From positions 4,087,001 to 4,151,000 of the forward strand of contig CALZFC010000015.1 in the NCBI GenBank assembly GCA_945643635.1: a DNA stretch of 64,000 nt, written 5' to 3'. This stretch comes from Allodiplogaster sudhausi. Its lineage: Eukaryota > Nematoda > Chromadorea > Rhabditida > Diplogasteridae. The notes beneath the pieces are model-generated. The model saw nothing but the letters and a program-made list of their open reading frames with translations, was not told the DNA's origin and made no database searches. Of the stretch, positions 22,765 to 35,151 are shown piece after piece (the stretch's first letter is position 1; each line of letters opens with the position of its first letter). Position numbers and translations under genes: made by a program.

Positions 22765-25198
22765 ATCAATAGAAAATCTATTCAAAAATTTATTCCATTG
22801 TTTGATTATTATAATTAGGTTAGCTCTGTCCATGTATTTCCATCGAAAATATTACATGGTTAGATATGGTTTATCATATGATGTACAAGCTAAACGAAGG
22901 CTTCTTCGGGGCATGCCTTTCGGAGGTGAATAAAGAACTTCGGCAAATCATGTGAGACTTGCATATGAGTTGTTGCATGTATAAATTAGTGTTCGTGCTG
23001 GTTTCTTCCTCGCTTTTCCATGTGCCTGAAAGTTGCCTAATTCTTTAATTTCTTTTGAGAGCAATAATAAATTTGGCTATGGTTAGGAAAGAATATTCAT
23101 TATTTGATTACGTTAGCTATATATATATATATATATATCTCGTTAATCCAAGCACACCATATGAGTTACTGACTAGGGATGACTGGTAAATGGGAGAAAA
23201 TTGAACGAGTCATCAAATCAGGGAATCTGCGGATCCTTGGGTTCAGCTCGCCTGAAACCTTTCTTGTAAAGTTTAAGTGTTTAAGAGAGCCTCTCCGTAT
23301 GCTTCCAGTAGGGCCTGCCCCAGATCCAGATGTTGGATTTCGAGAGCGAAAACTTTGTTGGACATGGCACTGGGCCCCAGTAACAAGATTAAATGACAAA
23401 AATTTTTTTTCAAAAAATATACATGCGTGAACAGTTAAAAGTATGCATAATATGTGATTTGATGTATCTCGCTTCAAAATCAACATTTTTCCATTTACTT
23501 TTTTTTATTGGCATTTCGGTTGAATTCTAATCAAAAACTCTATTGATGTATTTGGTCAAATATTTTATTCTCATGTCGAAAAATTATTTTAAATATTTCA
23601 ATTTCACCGTTGAATACCTTATACTCATTTAGTCCCGGGTTTTATATATCAAAATGTAGAGCATTAAAAACCGTATAACATATATTCTTTTCGTTTAGTG
23701 TGTCCTACCCTAAAGGGGTTACAAATAGGCTCAAATGGGGGCAACTCCGATATGTAGGATTCAAGGAATGCGTGAAAACGAAGTTAAATTCTTGTTATGA
23801 CATACAATAAACGACTTCATACGATTCAGCACGTTTTTCTTTTCATAAAAGCATTCCATCAAAATTTCATAAAAACATTTTTCTATGAAAAAAAAATGCA
23901 TTTTTCGATTTTTCAGCCATAGTCAGAAAATGACCTAAAACTATTCGAATCGCTGTATTTTCAATGTTTTCAGCGAGAACAAAATGCGGATAGTACAGAA
24001 CAATACGCGACAAAATTCTCTACAACATACATCATTTATATCCGAATGCAAGGTCCCTACGAATAGCAGTATTGATTTTCCTATGGCCGTCGCGCCAAAA
24101 CTGACAGATCCTCGTTTTGCAAGTTTTGTGCAATCTACTTGATTCCTACTCATACTATACATCATTCTGCTCCCCATAGCACAATTAGTTCAGAGCCGAT
24201 GTTTATATTGCAGATTTCCCGTGCTAAAAGCCCGCAAAAGGGAAAAAAATTGATCTACTAATCTTCTTTACAATGCATATGTGAACCCCTAATTAAATTT
24301 TGGATAACTGAATCAGAAACTTTTGCGCCGGGGCAGGCCTCCATTGAGGGCTGCTTGATCCTTACAGAGAGGCTCTCTTAAATGCCGAATAATGTGAGGT
24401 ACACAAGAAGCTGGTGTTAAATGCACTGTATAAAATAGTGTAGCTGACTAATGGAGCCGAATGCGACGAAAACGAGAAAGAGCGAGTCCCATGAACGCAT
24501 ACCAATGCGCTAGTTTTGGTGAACAGCGCTATCAAATGGACAGTCATTCGAGGGAGCAGACAAAGCGGGTTTGTTGTTGATTATTTGCACGTCTGACATC
24601 ACTGTTGTTACCGGCAGCTCTCACACTGCAGGGGTTTGCAGGCTATAAGCAAGGAATAGGAACACCTTTTCAAAACACCCGAAAAATTTTTCCGATGAGA
24701 TCACGGCTGTGACGCAGTCTGAATGATAGACAGAAGATGGTGGGAATGAAGCCAATGAGGAAGGAATTCTGTAGTCGATGGCCGGCTTAGTATTCTGCTT
24801 TCAAATCTCGAGATAGTTATTTCCGACCGAATCTGGACATGTTTCCAGATGCTTCGCTTACTCTCCTCTGCTTCTTTGCGACAAAGATCCGTGCAGGGAG
24901 GGGCCAGGGCTTCCTTCTTCAGGTCATCCTCTCTTTAATCAGAAGCCCACAATCGCTATAATCTGGATTTTTTGCTGCTTCTGACGGCAAACATTGACTT
25001 CGTTGTGCCTGCTCAGAAATATCAGACGACAGTCATGTTATTTTATTAGGAAATCCTGTGCGAGAAGAGAGAGTTCTTTCTGTAGCATCATTGGGTTCTA
25101 GAATGAGCTCTTTATCTTAGCACTTGTTCACGGAGCACAATGAATTTTTATTTGCGCTAAATTCTGCCCATTGAATACTTAGCGGGTTGCAGCTGCTG
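22765..25198. other. Intergenic region with an (AT)n tract and a diverged inverted repeat
   Basis: AT-rich DNA with no exon that I can support. (AT)n occurs at about 23123-23140. A region bounded by inverted copies of TTTAAGAGAGCCTCTC (near 23279 and near 24367-24382) lies in the middle and is listed separately. Confidence 0.6.
23279..24382. repeat. Diverged inverted repeat pair, possible old DNA transposon
   Basis: TTTAAGAGAGCCTCTC at about 23279-23294 reappears as its reverse complement at about 24367-24382. A second block, GGCCTGCCCC about 20-30 bp further in, is also inverted (near 23312 and near 24330). The two arms differ in spacing, so the repeat is old. I see no target duplication and no gene inside it. 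Confidence 0.45.
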
Positions 25199-26045
25199 AT
25201 GATCCCGTCGGAACTGCTTCGTGTTGCCGTCCTCTTCTCTCTCTTGGGGTACGGTAGATGCTTGCCTGCCACTCCTTCCACTCCCACCTTTCCCTCTTCG
25301 CCGTCCTTGCCTTGTCGACCGGGACTACTTCGATACCGACCAGAGCCAGTGTACCGCTTACCCTTCATACATAAAATTGTGAATTGTTTTCACTTGTCTA
25401 CATATTCACTCAAAATAATGGCTGCCTAGACATTGAAAGTCGGTCTGCTTTGCTCGAATGAAGACTCGCACGCTCTCTTGGCTTCAATCAGGTACGTACA
25501 TATGTACATATGTACATCTGTATGTATGTATGCATATTACATTATCTTCACGTAATACAACTAACCAAACTGCTACATTTGTATTGATAATCATATGATC
25601 TTTCTATGTCTCCCTTCCCTATCAGGTGGCCGCAGGCGTCCTCGTCGCCTGGGACCGAATCCGTGAAGAGCAGCTGCTGCCCGACATCACGGCACTCAAG
25701 TTGGCCCAGTCACTGATTGGATTCTTTTCTGGAACATTACTCTCCAGTTTAACTTGGCTGATCGATAACTGCGTGGAGTCGGTGGCAGCACTCGACACGG
25801 TCAGCTACATCAACTGGGAAAGCGATGTCGTGCTGGGGCCGACTTGCTCAGATGGTACTCTGGAACATATTTACCGGGCGAGAGAAAAAGAGATAGAGAG
25901 AGAAGTGAGAAAGAGTGAAGGAATGAGAGGGGGAGAGAAAGGTACAGTGCAACAGAGCAAATCCTGATCAGCCATCGTGATCTCTGGAACAATTGCCAAG
26001 TTCTACAACTTCCCGCTCTTTGTGTGGGGCATGCAGTTCACTCAA

Positions 26046-26048
26046 TAG
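26046..26048 (+). other. In-frame TAG in the guanylate cyclase ligand-binding region
   Basis: The exon from 25972 reads FPLFVWGMQFTQ, then TAG, then VNNYVDFPTLVAVSTST in the same frame. Both sides look like genuine ligand-binding domain sequence and no intron fits between them. Confidence 0.8.
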
Positions 26049-27154
26049 GTGAACAACTACGTCGACTTCCCTACACTCGTGGCAGTCTCCACCAGCACCA
26101 TAGCGTGAGTTTTGAGACTAACTGAACGGACTCTTCATTTGATCACTTGCAGACAGGCGAACGCGTTGATGCTCGTTCTGCAGAACTTTGAGTGGCTGGA
26201 CATTGCTCTGGTGTACGCGATGCCAGCCTTTTCAGCCGCGCCGCGTTGCGAGTTCTTCGCCAAAGCATTCACTGTCTCTTCTTTCTCTCTTCCTCACTCA
26301 TGGACCTACTAAAAGATAAGAACATTTCCGTAATTCAGTCACTTGCATCGAATGCCGTTTCCGTGAACATCGCTTTCATGCGCAAGCTGCAGACCACTAC
26401 CATCGCTTCCTATTCCGAGACCCTCGTCCAGATTTCCAAGCTTTCGAGAAGTTCCTTACTTTCACAATTTCATATTTTAATCTTTTCCATGTTTGCAGAT
26501 GGTCGTAGTAGAAAATGAGCGTGACATGATGGCAAATGTAAAACCCAAGCAAGATTTCAGTAGTCATAATCTGTCTCGAGTTGGACGACGCGCGTCGAAA
26601 TTTCTTGCTGGCAGCCGCTCAGAAGGGCTTCACCACCAACGACTGGGTCTTCATCTTCTGCGAGAATCGACGAACCGTCTACAACAAGTCGGGTGGAGGT
26701 GCGGGACAGAGTATGTATCTATTTCAAGTTTTGTAATGTAATTGTGTAATACTCATAAATGCAGTTCCATTCTTCGTCTCGCAACCTTCGGATGGTCAGG
26801 ACGGCCTGGCTCTACTCGCGGCACGGAAGTCCTTCGTGGTTTGTCGCAGGGAAAAAGGAGGATTAAAGAGCAAAATAATTAATTATAATGAAGATGGACA
26901 ACCAGTCCTACAACGACACGACTCTCCTTGCAAGCAAGCTTGTCGATGCATTCACACGGCCGCCGTTCTACTGCGATAACTGCACGAATATTAATGTGGT
27001 AAGAGGCCTGTAATGAGAAACGCTTTCCTGTTTCGGTTATCCATCGTCCTCACTCTCTCTGCTTGACCCTCAGGATTCATCTCGTGTCTGCGAGCTCGTG
27101 GACGCCTTCTACGCGTACGCCCTGGCCCGCAACCGCACCCTCTCTGCCTTCCCA

Positions 27155-27157
27155 TAG
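27155..27157 (+). other. Second in-frame TAG in the guanylate cyclase
   Basis: The frame reads ALARNRTLSAFP, then TAG, then MAGNISALTLASMAA. With the stop at 26046 this makes a translatable full-length receptor unlikely. Confidence 0.75.
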
Positions 27158-28321
27158 ATGGCTGGCAACATCAGTGCACTGACGTTGGCCAGCATGGCAG
27201 CGTGTCAATTCAAAGGTCTCTGAAAGAACATCTTGAAAGAGTTTATACAACACAAACAACTTAGATTCATAAGAGATTTGAGGCCAAACGGGAAATGTGC
27301 GCATCAACAAGAATGGAACACGCGACCCCATCTTTTTCCTCTACAAACTGGACGCCAGCGACAAGCAGTACACGTTCATCCGCATCGAGTCAAACCCGGA
27401 CAATCTCAGCTCGGTCAGCAGTCTTAGCCACGCACTTATGAAATGCCTCGATGCAGATCACGGTGTGGAATCCGCTGTACTCGTCGGAGTCAGAGCTGTG
27501 GGCCACTCGAGGAGGCGTCGCCCCTGCGAACTCTCCCGTCTGTGGCTACTCGGGTGATGAGTGCCCCATCTCCTTCACTGATAAGTCAGCAATCCACTTT
27601 CTCTTTGGCTACAACCAGTTTAGCTAATCAGATACCTGGGGATGGTGATTGCGGCCGTCGTTGTGCTCGCTCTGATTGCATGCGGCATTGTCACCGCGGT
27701 ATTCGGAATCATCAGGTGAGTTAAATCAAATCAAACTTTCCAACAGTCGATCTCAACTTTCTAAGGCCATTCAAATATTTCCAGAAGAAAGAAGCAGCAG
27801 GAAGCTGAACGTGATCTCGTCTGGCAAGTGCCCTTCCACACCCTGAGCAAACCCTCTCAAAAGGTACCCTCGCCAATTGACCTCTTCCACTTTTCCCTCT
27901 TCATTTCAGTCCGTGACTGCGAGTGCCCACTCCCTCCAGAGTTCGGTGACTGCGAGTTCTCGATTCACTCTTGAATCTAAGCGAGTCAGTCAAGGAAGCT
28001 TGTTGTAAAGAGAGCCAAAGCTCATTTACAAAGCGCTGTTCTTGAAGGAAACAGAGACGCACGTCTTCTTCTTCTTGAAAGGAGACGCCGTCACAGCGAG
28101 GAAGCACAGCGAGCGGCTGCTGCTCAGCACAGCAGATAGGATCGAGATGAGAGAGGTTTCAAGGAAGAGGGAGAAGTAAGGAGAGATGAAAATAAACAAG
28201 TTGTAGTTGCACAAATTGGAACATGATAACCTAAACAAGTTCCTCGGTGTGAGCCTCGACGGGCCGCAGGAAATGACCATCTGGTGGTACTGTCTACGAG
28301 GGTCCCTAGAGGTAATTCGAG

Positions 28322-28357
<36 letters not shown>

Positions 28358-28580
28358 GAGAGGAAGAGAAGGACAAAAACGAGAGTGCAATTGCTGCCGC
28401 CGTACAGGATGTTATCGATAAAGGAACACTTCAAATGGACTGGTTCTTCAAGTTCTCTCTCATGCGAGACATCTGTGAGGTACATACATACATACATACA
28501 TATGCATCTTACGTTTCAGTTTTTAGCCTTTTGTGATATTCAACTTGCATATATAACATAATACGTGCTTACATTTGAAT

Positions 28581-29860
28581 GTACATATGACGCGATTTGC
28601 GAGAGTATCAAAATGGCAGGGGACCCGGCAAAATTAGATTTCGTTAAAAAGCTCTTTATAGGTACTTTTTAACACGGCGAAACGATTGAAATGTGTCCGG
28701 GAGTCTGAAAACGCCATTTTGGCGAGTTGTGCGAGATTTAAAAAATGCGAGCTCGAAGAGACATGCCGAGATGACCTCACATTCGCCTTCGCAGATTCGC
28801 GCACAATGAAGCAATATTTATAAAAAATTTACCATAAATAAAGAAGATATTGCTTAAGAACTCTGTTCAAATAGTAATTTAAAATATTCAATTTTAGAGT
28901 CGCTGTGGCCTCCAGACTTTGGAGAGGCGTCGTTATCTCATATGGCATTTTATCATGGGTTTTCTATCTAATTTCGTAGAGTTGAAAATTCTCCTTCGAA
29001 TGAGCTTTCGTATGTCAGATATCGACGAGCTCTTTAACGTTTCCCAGTCCTTAAACTGTAGAGTTCAAGATCTGCGCAGCATTTCTTAGGGTTATGTTCG
29101 GGCACGTCGTAATAAACGCATCGGGGCAGGGATAGCGTATTGCGAAACTGTTTGACTTGCAAGCACGACGTCCCAGGTTCGATTCCCGGGAGAGTCAAAG
29201 CGTTTTGCCCATTAAAGAAAATCTTTCTTTTGCATTTAAATTGCATTTATAGCCTTAAAAGTGAATTCCCTCGTCTGCCTTTCGACAGATTATTGAGTTG
29301 CACTTTCGGCGTGGGAAGCGCCCATACAAAAGGGCGCATCGCTCGGCAGGCGCCGAACCCCGCGCATTTTAACGGTTTAAGGGCTGGGAAACATGAAAGA
29401 GCTCGTCGATATCTGGCATACCATAGCTCATTCGAAAGCGAATTTTCAGCTCTACAAAATCAGATAGAAACCCCGTGATCAAATGTCATATAAGATAACG
29501 ACGCCTCTCCAAAGTCTAGAAGCCACAGCGGCTCTAAAATTGAATATTTTAAAATTCTGCTTGTGCAGCTTTCGAAAGCAATATCTTATCTATTTATGGT
29601 AAAAATTTCACAAATACTGCTTTATTGTGCGCGAATCTGCGAACGCGAATGTGCGGACATCTCGGCTGGTCTCACCGAGCATTCGAATTTTATATCTCGG
29701 ATAGCTCGCCGCAATGGCATTTTCAGACTTCCGGACCCATTCCAATCGTTTCGTCGTGTTAAAAAGTACCTATAATGGCCTTTTAAGCGAAATCTAATTT
29801 TGCCGGCTCCCCGGCTCTTTAGATCCCTTGCGATTCTCTCGCAAATCGCGTCATATGTAC
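28581..29860. mobile_element. Foldback element F1 with about 450-bp inverted arms and a tRNA-like centre
   Basis: The left end GTACATATGACGCGATTTGC (28581-28600) is mirrored at the right end (29841-29860). The arms can be followed inward to about 29040 and back from about 29390, for example TCTTTATAGGTACTTTTT and its mirror, and the AACGACGCCTCTCC block. The centre, about 29125-29200, carries a pol III box B (GGTTCGATTCCCGG) and a tRNA-like layout. The element lies in an intron of the decayed guanylate cyclase, after the exon ending RDICE. It encodes no transposase that I can see, so it is non-autonomous. Confidence 0.85.
29125..29200 (+). repeat. tRNA-like (SINE-type) module in F1
   Basis: A box A-like TAGCGTATTG and a box B GGTTCGATTCCCGG are spaced as in a tRNA gene, with an anticodon-loop-like CTTGCAA between. 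The acceptor stem does not pair well, so I call this a tRNA-derived repeat and not a working tRNA gene. Confidence 0.6.
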
Positions 29861-30582
29861 AGTACCGCCCAGCAACCAGGAACTTTCGGAACTTTCGGAA
29901 AGTTCCAAAATGTCCGATCAAATTGTGCGCTTCTGGATAATCGCACGTCGATTTGGTCTGCATATTCGGATATAGGCACTCGGGTTTTACCATAATTAAG
30001 CATAAAATGTCAAAATAATGCGAAATGAAAATCTTGTGAATGCTGTGGTGCAGGACCATCACAATTCGTAAACAACGTCAAATACTTCTTAAAATTGTTT
30101 GTGTTCTATGCTGTATGGCTGTGTGGAGTATTGGTATGCTTGTAAGAGTGTGAGCGGAATGGCTGGTGTTCGATTTCTCTTTTGAACCAATTTATTTAAT
30201 TTTCTTTTACAAGATTTTTTTGACGTAATTTTTTACTTGTAACATTAAAAGTCACTAGATAAGACAAAAGGATGCTAAATGACATCTGCAACTGTAATTT
30301 AAAGTAATTCTGTTCGTGCAACTGCCTTAATAATTGCACTGAAACGATTACACATTGACACACTACGAATTGTGATGGTCCTGCACCACAGCATTCACAA
30401 GATTTTCATTTTGCATTATTTTGACATTTTATGCTCAATTATGGTAAAACCCGAGTGCCTGAATCCGAATATGCAAACCAAATCGACGTGCGATTATCCA
30501 GAAGCGCACAATTTGATCGGACATTTTGGAACTTTCCTAAAGTTCCGAAAGTTCCTGCACCCCTGGTTGTTGGGCGGTACTG
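29860..30582. mobile_element. TIR element F2 (723 bp) with TA target duplication
   Basis: The ends are CAGTACCGCCCAGCAACCAGG on the left and the inverse (TGGTTGTTGGGCGGTACTG) on the right, flanked by TA at 29858-29859 and 30583-30584, the Tc1/mariner signature. The arms are about 200 bp (to about 30062, and from about 30367) and mirror each other almost completely. The centre, near 30118-30190, holds a tRNA-like stretch with box B-like GGTGTTCGATTTC. F2 directly abuts F1. Its right end lies about 20 bp before guanylate cyclase coding sequence (MGLNYLHHS), where no AG acceptor remains. Confidence 0.88.
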
Positions 30583-31939
30583 TATGTAAAAACAAATGAT
30601 TGTGATGGGTTTGAACTACTTGCACCACTCTCCGCTGGGTGCTCATGGCTGGCTCAGTTCTCGGACTTGTCTCGTGAATGAGCGGTGGCAGCTCAAGATT
30701 ACCTTCCATGGAGTGCAATGCATCAAACGAGTAGAGAAGAAGCCCGCCAAAGGTTCTTTCACACCAAAGAAAGAGTAGTGAATAATCTGGACGTCAATGT
30801 AGAGCTTCTCTGGACGGCTCCGGAGCTTCTCCGAGAAGAAAGCTCGCTTGGCTCCTTGCCAGGGGACATCTACAGCTTTGCCATCATCTGCTCTGAGATT
30901 ATCACGCGCAAGACGGCCTGGGACCTATCGAATCGCGAGGCAGACATTGACGGTTCTTCTGCACATTCTGCACCTTCACAATCTCAAGCTTAATCCCAGC
31001 GCTATGTATCATAGTTTATGCTGCCCTTCGCATCAGGGGCATAACTTGATCAACAAGGGCGGATGAAAGAGTCCCCAATGTTAAAACACACGAATGCATT
31101 ATAAAAAAAAAAAGGTTAAAAAGGGGATGTTAGATATTGTATACATGGATGTATGTACATATGTATGTACATACATACATGGTACATATACTTATATGGC
31201 TCTGCTAACTCAAACTATCCATTTGTGGCTGCAAAACCCCTCTTCGTAATAAAAAAAAGCCATAGACGAAAAGAGAGTGGCAAGAAAGGCAGAGATTTAA
31301 GTAAAGTTGAATCTTTTTTTTATAAAAAATTTACGTTGTCCTGCAAAAGTGATATAAAATATCTTACACCAATAAAATCATAAACACTTAAATGCAGAAG
31401 TCGTATATATGGTGAAGAAAGGAGGTAGAAGTCCGATGCGCCCTTCACTAGAGGCTTCCGACGACGCGGAAATCAACTCCTCCATGGTTAGAAGAGTAAT
31501 TTTATCCCGAATTTCCTTACACATTTCAGGTTCATTCCTATCAAAATTTGAGATCCGAAATTGAAACAATCGAGGAGAAAAGATGAGATTCTTTCAGATT
31601 CTCTTTGTAAAAGATTGCTGGTCAGAGGAGCCAGAACAGCGGCCAACGGCACATCAGGCCAAGAGTCTCATCAAGTCTTTCAACCACGGAAGGTCAGTTT
31701 TGGAAGAGAGGAGGCATTCCCCTTCATCTTCCCTTTATAGTTATAATGATTAATTTTCTTTGTTATTCCTCTTTCGCAAACTTTAATGAATGAGTCGGTG
31801 CTGTTATGTCGTCTCATTCACAACTCTCGCTCCGCGATGCACTCCTCTTCAGGTCCTTTCCTCATATCAACTAAATAAAGGATTTCCTTCTTAGGTTGTC
31901 AATCTGCTAAATGATCTGCCGCACATGCAATCTTATCGA

Positions 31940-32260
31940 AGATGGACGAACGTTAGATGAACAAGAGATGAACGCAGATGTGAAAGATCGTTGAACATTT
32001 ATATGCTTATACACGGGAGTTCGTCGAACATTTTCGAGCGTTAAACATTTTCGCTCCGCGCTGAGCGATGGAAGCAGCGATGAACGTTCATCGCTGAAGA
32101 AATAGTGTGCAAAAGTAGGAGAGTTTTTGGAGTAATGGGGGAGCATGTTTGTCTGTTTCTCTCCATTGTTCCACGTTAAAGCTTACTTCTCTGATCGTCG
32201 ACGAACATTTGTGAAAAAATGATGAACGAACCTTCGTACCAGTGTCGTTCATCATTTTTT
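31940..32260. repeat. Clustered GATGAACG/CGTTCATC motifs
   Basis: At least eight copies or near-copies of GATGAACG, GACGAAC and the inverse CGTTCATC occur here in both orientations. This pattern is typical of transposase-binding subterminal repeats. It sits at the left edge of the Harbinger region. Confidence 0.5.
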
Positions 32261-32518
32261 TCTCGTAATATTTCGACGCTGATATGCTTTTCTTATTTGT
32301 TCTTTTATAAATCAACCTTTTTTATTCTTTTTGGATGCATTACACTTGAAATACTGCACATTGTTTCATGTTGCTTGGTGGCTTTCGCGGTATGAAGCTT
32401 GGCGCCAAGCTGCTCGATTCTCAAACAAATCTTGTTTGCGTTAATGCGTTAAAATGTTCTTCTTATTCCCTTTTGTGTGGCTGTTTTCATTTCTAATATT
32501 ATTTTTTCTGGAGTTTCA

Positions 32519-33637
32519 GGACTCTTCGGATTCACCGCGTCCTCGTATGGCGCAGTGGAAAAGCTGCACGGAGAGCGGGCGCGACAGCGGCGCCAAGCAG
32601 TCTTCGCATCCTGGGCGACCATCTTGCAGTCGACGAGAAGGTTTGCTGCAGCTATTTTTTGTAAGTACTTTATTCTTCCAATCTAGAGTGCTTTTAGGCC
32701 TAAGCCTTAAGGCAAAGAGATGTTTGCTTTTAAAAATTCCTTCTTATTCATTCATGTGTTACGTAGTTTTTTTTTATATAATTTAATGCTTTCTCGAGTT
32801 ACAGGACTCCGCATATTCACCGCGCCCATGAGGTATGGCGCTGTGGACCTGATGCGACAGCGGCGCCAAGCGGTCCACATCCTACGAAATGCGCCCTCGC
32901 CGTCCTTCTTGCAATCGACGAGAAGGTTTGCTACAGCTATTATTAGCTACCGTAATTAATAGATGAAAGTCATACTTAATTTTTGTAAAAAAAAAATCAT
33001 TTCCAGAATTTAACTGTAGCTGCTAAAAAAGGTTTAAATATCAAATAACACTCCTAGAATGATTTCCACATTAAATATAAATGTTATGCACTGTTTTCCA
33101 TGGTGTTAAAGCGAAATAAATAGCTGAAAATCATGCTTATTGTTGTTCCACATTGATATTTCTCAAATTCCTCTGCTCATAAATAGCTAATATATTGTGT
33201 TTCAGCGATGGCATTGACGGGGAATGGTCGGCATTCGCCAACAGTCGGACAACAAGCTGGACGCGCTGCTTCTCCTTCTGAATTCGTCCCCCTCCCCCTC
33301 GGATGCCTTCGATGTTCCACGCAAACACAAGAAGTGTATTATTAAGTTGCTGTTTCGTTGTTCCCCTTTTTTTCTTGAATTGTTGACACGGTAATATTCT
33401 ACGTAGTTTGGTTCAGACGCTGCCAAAACTGGTATTGCATTGCAGGCGCAAATGAACGCAACGAAGAAGCAAGAGGAAGTGTTCTCCGCCATGGCCGTGC
33501 TCATCCGCAACACGAATGAACTGGTCGAGCAGACTCTCGCGCGTGTTTCTGGACAGCAAGTGAATGCTGGAGCATTCACCACTCCTGCCCTGCCACAGCC
33601 AAGTGGAACTTTGTCCACTGTGTCGACTGAGATGTAG
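32519..33637 (+). CDS. Probable Harbinger accessory (second) protein, partial model
   Basis: PIF/Harbinger transposons carry a second protein, often Myb/SANT-like, that helps the transposase bind DNA. Here two neighbouring exon-like blocks, 32520-32639 and 32807-32925, are diverged copies of each other; both end in L-x-x-D-EK followed by a gtttgc donor. A third block near 33242-33335 reads NKLDALLLLLNSSPSPSDAF. The last, ending with TAG at 33635-33637, reads AQMNATKKQEEVFSAMAVLI and continues as a helical segment. I could not join all blocks in frame, so the gene may be damaged. The helical C-terminus and its place opposite the transposase are the reasons for the call. Confidence 0.45.
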
Positions 33638-34035
33638 CCCTGTTGTTTTTGATTTGTTATTCCTGAAAGATTATAACAGAGTGTTCTTTTGCAGAGTGAT
33701 TAGATTTTATCATTCTTTAATTCAGATATAATCAGAGCATTATCAGAATCTTTACAGGTTAACAGTTGTTATTATTTTTGTTTGTTCTAATGGCTTTAAC
33801 CATTTGTTGGGGTTTTCAGTTTTAACTGATAAAGAAAACTTTTCTATTTCAATCGTTTAGTTAATCATGGAGAAACGCATTGCTCATGGTTACTGTAGGT
33901 ATACAACTACCGTAGTCATGTTCAATATGTTCAAATGAACATGTTGCTTTTCTCTCTCTTTATTTGCTGATTAGCAGCACTCAGTGTAGCAGAAACAACT
34001 AATAAAATAAGACTATATCATTTATAACAGGCGAC

Positions 34036-35151
34036 TTAAATGTGAGCAATCATGTGGGCTCGAGGATCGGCGCCGTTGGCTGGAAGAGGCATTCTTGTCA
34101 TGCGGTTGGTTCCAACGGCGCATCCACCAGTGCGCAGCTCGATGACCATGTTGTGCATGACGCAGCATGCCATGATTATCTTAGCGGCCTTTTCGGGTTC
34201 CATCCTTATCTCCGACTGAAGAATAGCGAATCTTTTCTTAAGAATACCGATGATCTGCTCCACATGGACTCTGGTGGTACGGTGTGCAGAGTTAAAATCC
34301 TCTTCCTGGGGTGTTTGGGGATTTCTTAGGGGTGTGACGACGTGCTGGCCATTTGCGAATCCTTTGTCGCCAAGTAGCACGAACCCCTGCGGAATGGAGC
34401 TCGAGGAAATAGCCTGGCCGAGTGCGGAATGGCGGAGGATGAAGGAGTCGTGCGCACTGCCAGGCCAGTTGGCATTGGCGAAGACGATGCGGCCGTAAGC
34501 ATCAACGGCGAATAGGAGATTGATGGCCGGGTACCCCTTGCGACAGCGGAACTGCCCAGTAGATGAACGCGGCGCGCGTATCCGGATCAGCGTGCCGTCA
34601 ATGATGCCGATGACGCCTTCAAGAGGGATCTTTATACACTGCGCCTATCACTTAACAGGCAGAACTAACTACTAAAGGGCCCTCTACAGCTGTAGGCATC
34701 GGCTGCGCCTCGACAGTAGGCCAACGAAGACACGGGGAAGCGGATGTACCTATCTCGCAGGGCCAGAACACCATCGATGAACCGCCACAGACAGTTATCT
34801 GCCGTGGATTCGCAGAGACCAAAGGCATCACTCAGCACGATGAAAGGCGCATTCGTGAGGATGTAGCGGAGGCCGAGGAGAGTCTACAAACTTGCTGAAT
34901 ACCAATCCATCTTATGTTACTTGCTCATTTACTTGGTTCTCAGGAGAAATTGTCCATTCGCCTTGCATGTTCCTGTTGAGATGTTGTCCAAGTAGACCGA
35001 CTAGTACATCGATGTTTGCGGGCGAGAGTCGGTATCGTCTCTCGAAGAGTCCTTCATTAGCCAAGCAAAATGCAATGTGGCGTTGACGCTCATATTGGAG
35101 ATTGGGATGGCGATGGTTGTTGCCAGCGGGTGGAAAGAAAAAGAAAGCCAT
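34036..35151 (-). CDS. PIF/Harbinger transposase (DDE_Tnp_4 superfamily)
   Basis: Exons in transcription order: 35151-34933, from 34883, and 34638-34036 (stop TAA 34038-34036). The final exon holds the complete catalytic triad: Asp in GIIDGT, Asp in LLGDKGFANGQH and Glu in RVHVEQIIGILKKRFAIL. Also typical are NWPGSAHDSFILRHS and the terminal MACCVMHNM. The N-terminal exon (AFCLANEGLFERRYRLSPAN) matches the helix-turn-helix region of such proteins. The junction of exons 2 and 3 is not settled: the donor after RYIRFP (phase 0) fits the frame, but a longer exon 2 is possible. The gene lies between fragments of a guanylate cyclase and may be the source of activity for MITEs nearby. Confidence 0.88.

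Noticed and set aside
29034..29246. Minus-strand protein containing PGIEPGTSCL
   Set aside because: This peptide is the translation of the tRNA-like box B region on the opposite strand, a common artefact of SINEs.
29622..30599. Mirrored open frames starting MMVLHHSIHKIF
   Set aside because: Same reason: they are the two arms of F2.
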